Positions 63,838 to 64,000 of a stretch of DNA of 64,000 bases are shown here, piece by piece (the stretch's first letter is position 1; the number at the start of each line of letters is the position of its first letter). The stretch is from Puteibacter caeruleilacunae. Its GTDB lineage: Bacteria > Bacteroidota > Bacteroidia > Bacteroidales > Prolixibacteraceae. The DNA lies in the NCBI GenBank assembly GCA_005217565.1, contig SJCO01000006.1:415147-479146 (forward strand), in the 5' to 3' direction. A program made the translations under genes and the position numbers. The notes below the pieces were generated by a model. It was not told the DNA's origin. It saw only the letters and a program-made list of their open reading frames with translations, and made no database searches.

Positions 63838-64000
63838 AAAGGCTGTCAGATGAAGAAGGGCACTGAAAAAGTGTTTTAAGTACTAAAAGCAGTAAAAAGT
63901 TGATGAACTCATCTTTTTACTGCTTTCTTTGTAATGTAGATTTTTACAAAGAAAGATTATGTTAGCGCAGCAACAGAGTTTATCGTTTAGTTCTTATTCA
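63838..64000 (+). mobile_element. Left end of an IS1182-type insertion sequence, cut by the window edge
   Basis: Sequence from about 63838 (beginning AAGGCTGTCAGATGAAG) has the look of an IS1182-type terminus. Two strong hairpins follow: AGCAGTAAAAAG / CTTTTTACTGCT (63888-63899 and 63913-63924) and CTTTCTTTGTAA / TTACAAAGAAAG (63923-63934 and 63944-63955). The second ends 3 bp before the transposase ATG and would hide its ribosome-binding region from read-through mRNA, a known IS safeguard. The exact left end is an estimate. Confidence 0.5.
63959..64000 (+). CDS. Transposase N-terminus, IS1182-like (partial)
   Basis: ATG at 63959 opens MLAQQQSLSFSSYS and runs off the right edge. I recognise the SLxFSSYS start from IS1182-family transposases of Bacteroidota, but 14 residues are thin evidence. 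Confidence 0.5.
   Translation, partial: MLAQQQSLSFSSYS

Noticed and set aside
1..64000. CRISPR array, restriction-modification, toxin-antitoxin or prophage genes
   Set aside because: No regularly spaced repeats, cas, methylase-endonuclease pairs, toxin-antitoxin pairs or phage structural genes were seen on either strand.

Overview
The window is AT-rich DNA from a member of the Bacteroidota, most likely a marine or anaerobic lineage of the Bacteroidales/Marinilabiliales. Four things support this. Many promoters fit the Bacteroidota pattern TTTG-N16-20-TAnnTTTG. There is a SusC/SusD pair. GldB, DUF1573, DUF4294, DUF2851 and a fused MurF-alanine racemase are all present. A BCCP plus carboxyltransferase pair and MeaB fit succinate/propionate metabolism. 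Genus cannot be fixed from the sequence alone. No rRNA, tRNA, CRISPR array or phage was seen.

Layout. 1-1006 (minus): partial Lnb-type lipoprotein N-acyltransferase. 1502-9240 (plus): DUF2851, a K+ channel, rpsO-pnp, a deoxynucleoside kinase and an abundant TPR/OmpA-like lipoprotein. 9292-14847: SpoU methyltransferase and arginine deiminase (minus), DUF4294-thpR (plus), a sugar-1-P transferase and a Gfo/Idh-like protein (minus). 15046-20734 (plus): pcm, an MBL hydrolase, gcvP, ispE and a small secreted acidic repeat protein. 20847-25152 (minus): BCCP, carboxyltransferase, LptF/G permease, tgt. 25292-33997 (plus): GT2, ECF sigma, rsmG, rpmH, a PASTA protein, rluD, ddl, dnaB and an exported protein of uncertain function. 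34288-37062: a YjjG-like HAD phosphatase, a candidate small RNA, rsmI and a conserved hypothetical. 37358-40428: tdk and murF-alr.

40585-48984 is the most unusual block. It holds two adjacent LytS-like membrane proteins that have both lost the phospho-acceptor histidine, an intact LytTR response regulator, an unrecognised secreted protein and then a SusC/SusD pair with no degradative enzymes nearby. 49044-53422: Crp/Fnr regulator with a possible autoregulatory site, nadE, an OMP barrel and gldB. 53423-54085 is non-coding with a GC-rich nest of repeats. 54086-63832: phosphofructokinase with a mixed donor signature, a nitrilase-family amidase, 5-formyl-THF cyclo-ligase, a minus-strand operon (histidine kinase, response regulator, half-size TauE/SafE, M20 amidohydrolase), DUF1573, MeaB and a TlpA-like lipoprotein. 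The window ends inside what looks like an IS1182-type transposase.

Most of the window is housekeeping: ribosome and RNA maturation, cell-wall precursors, nucleotide salvage and central carbon metabolism. The parts worth following up are the degenerate two-kinase/LytTR/SusCD block, the Trp-Met repeat secreted protein, the roughly 215-nt RNA with its own promoter and terminator, and several small regulatory structures. All functions are assigned from motifs and remembered family resemblance; no database search was run.
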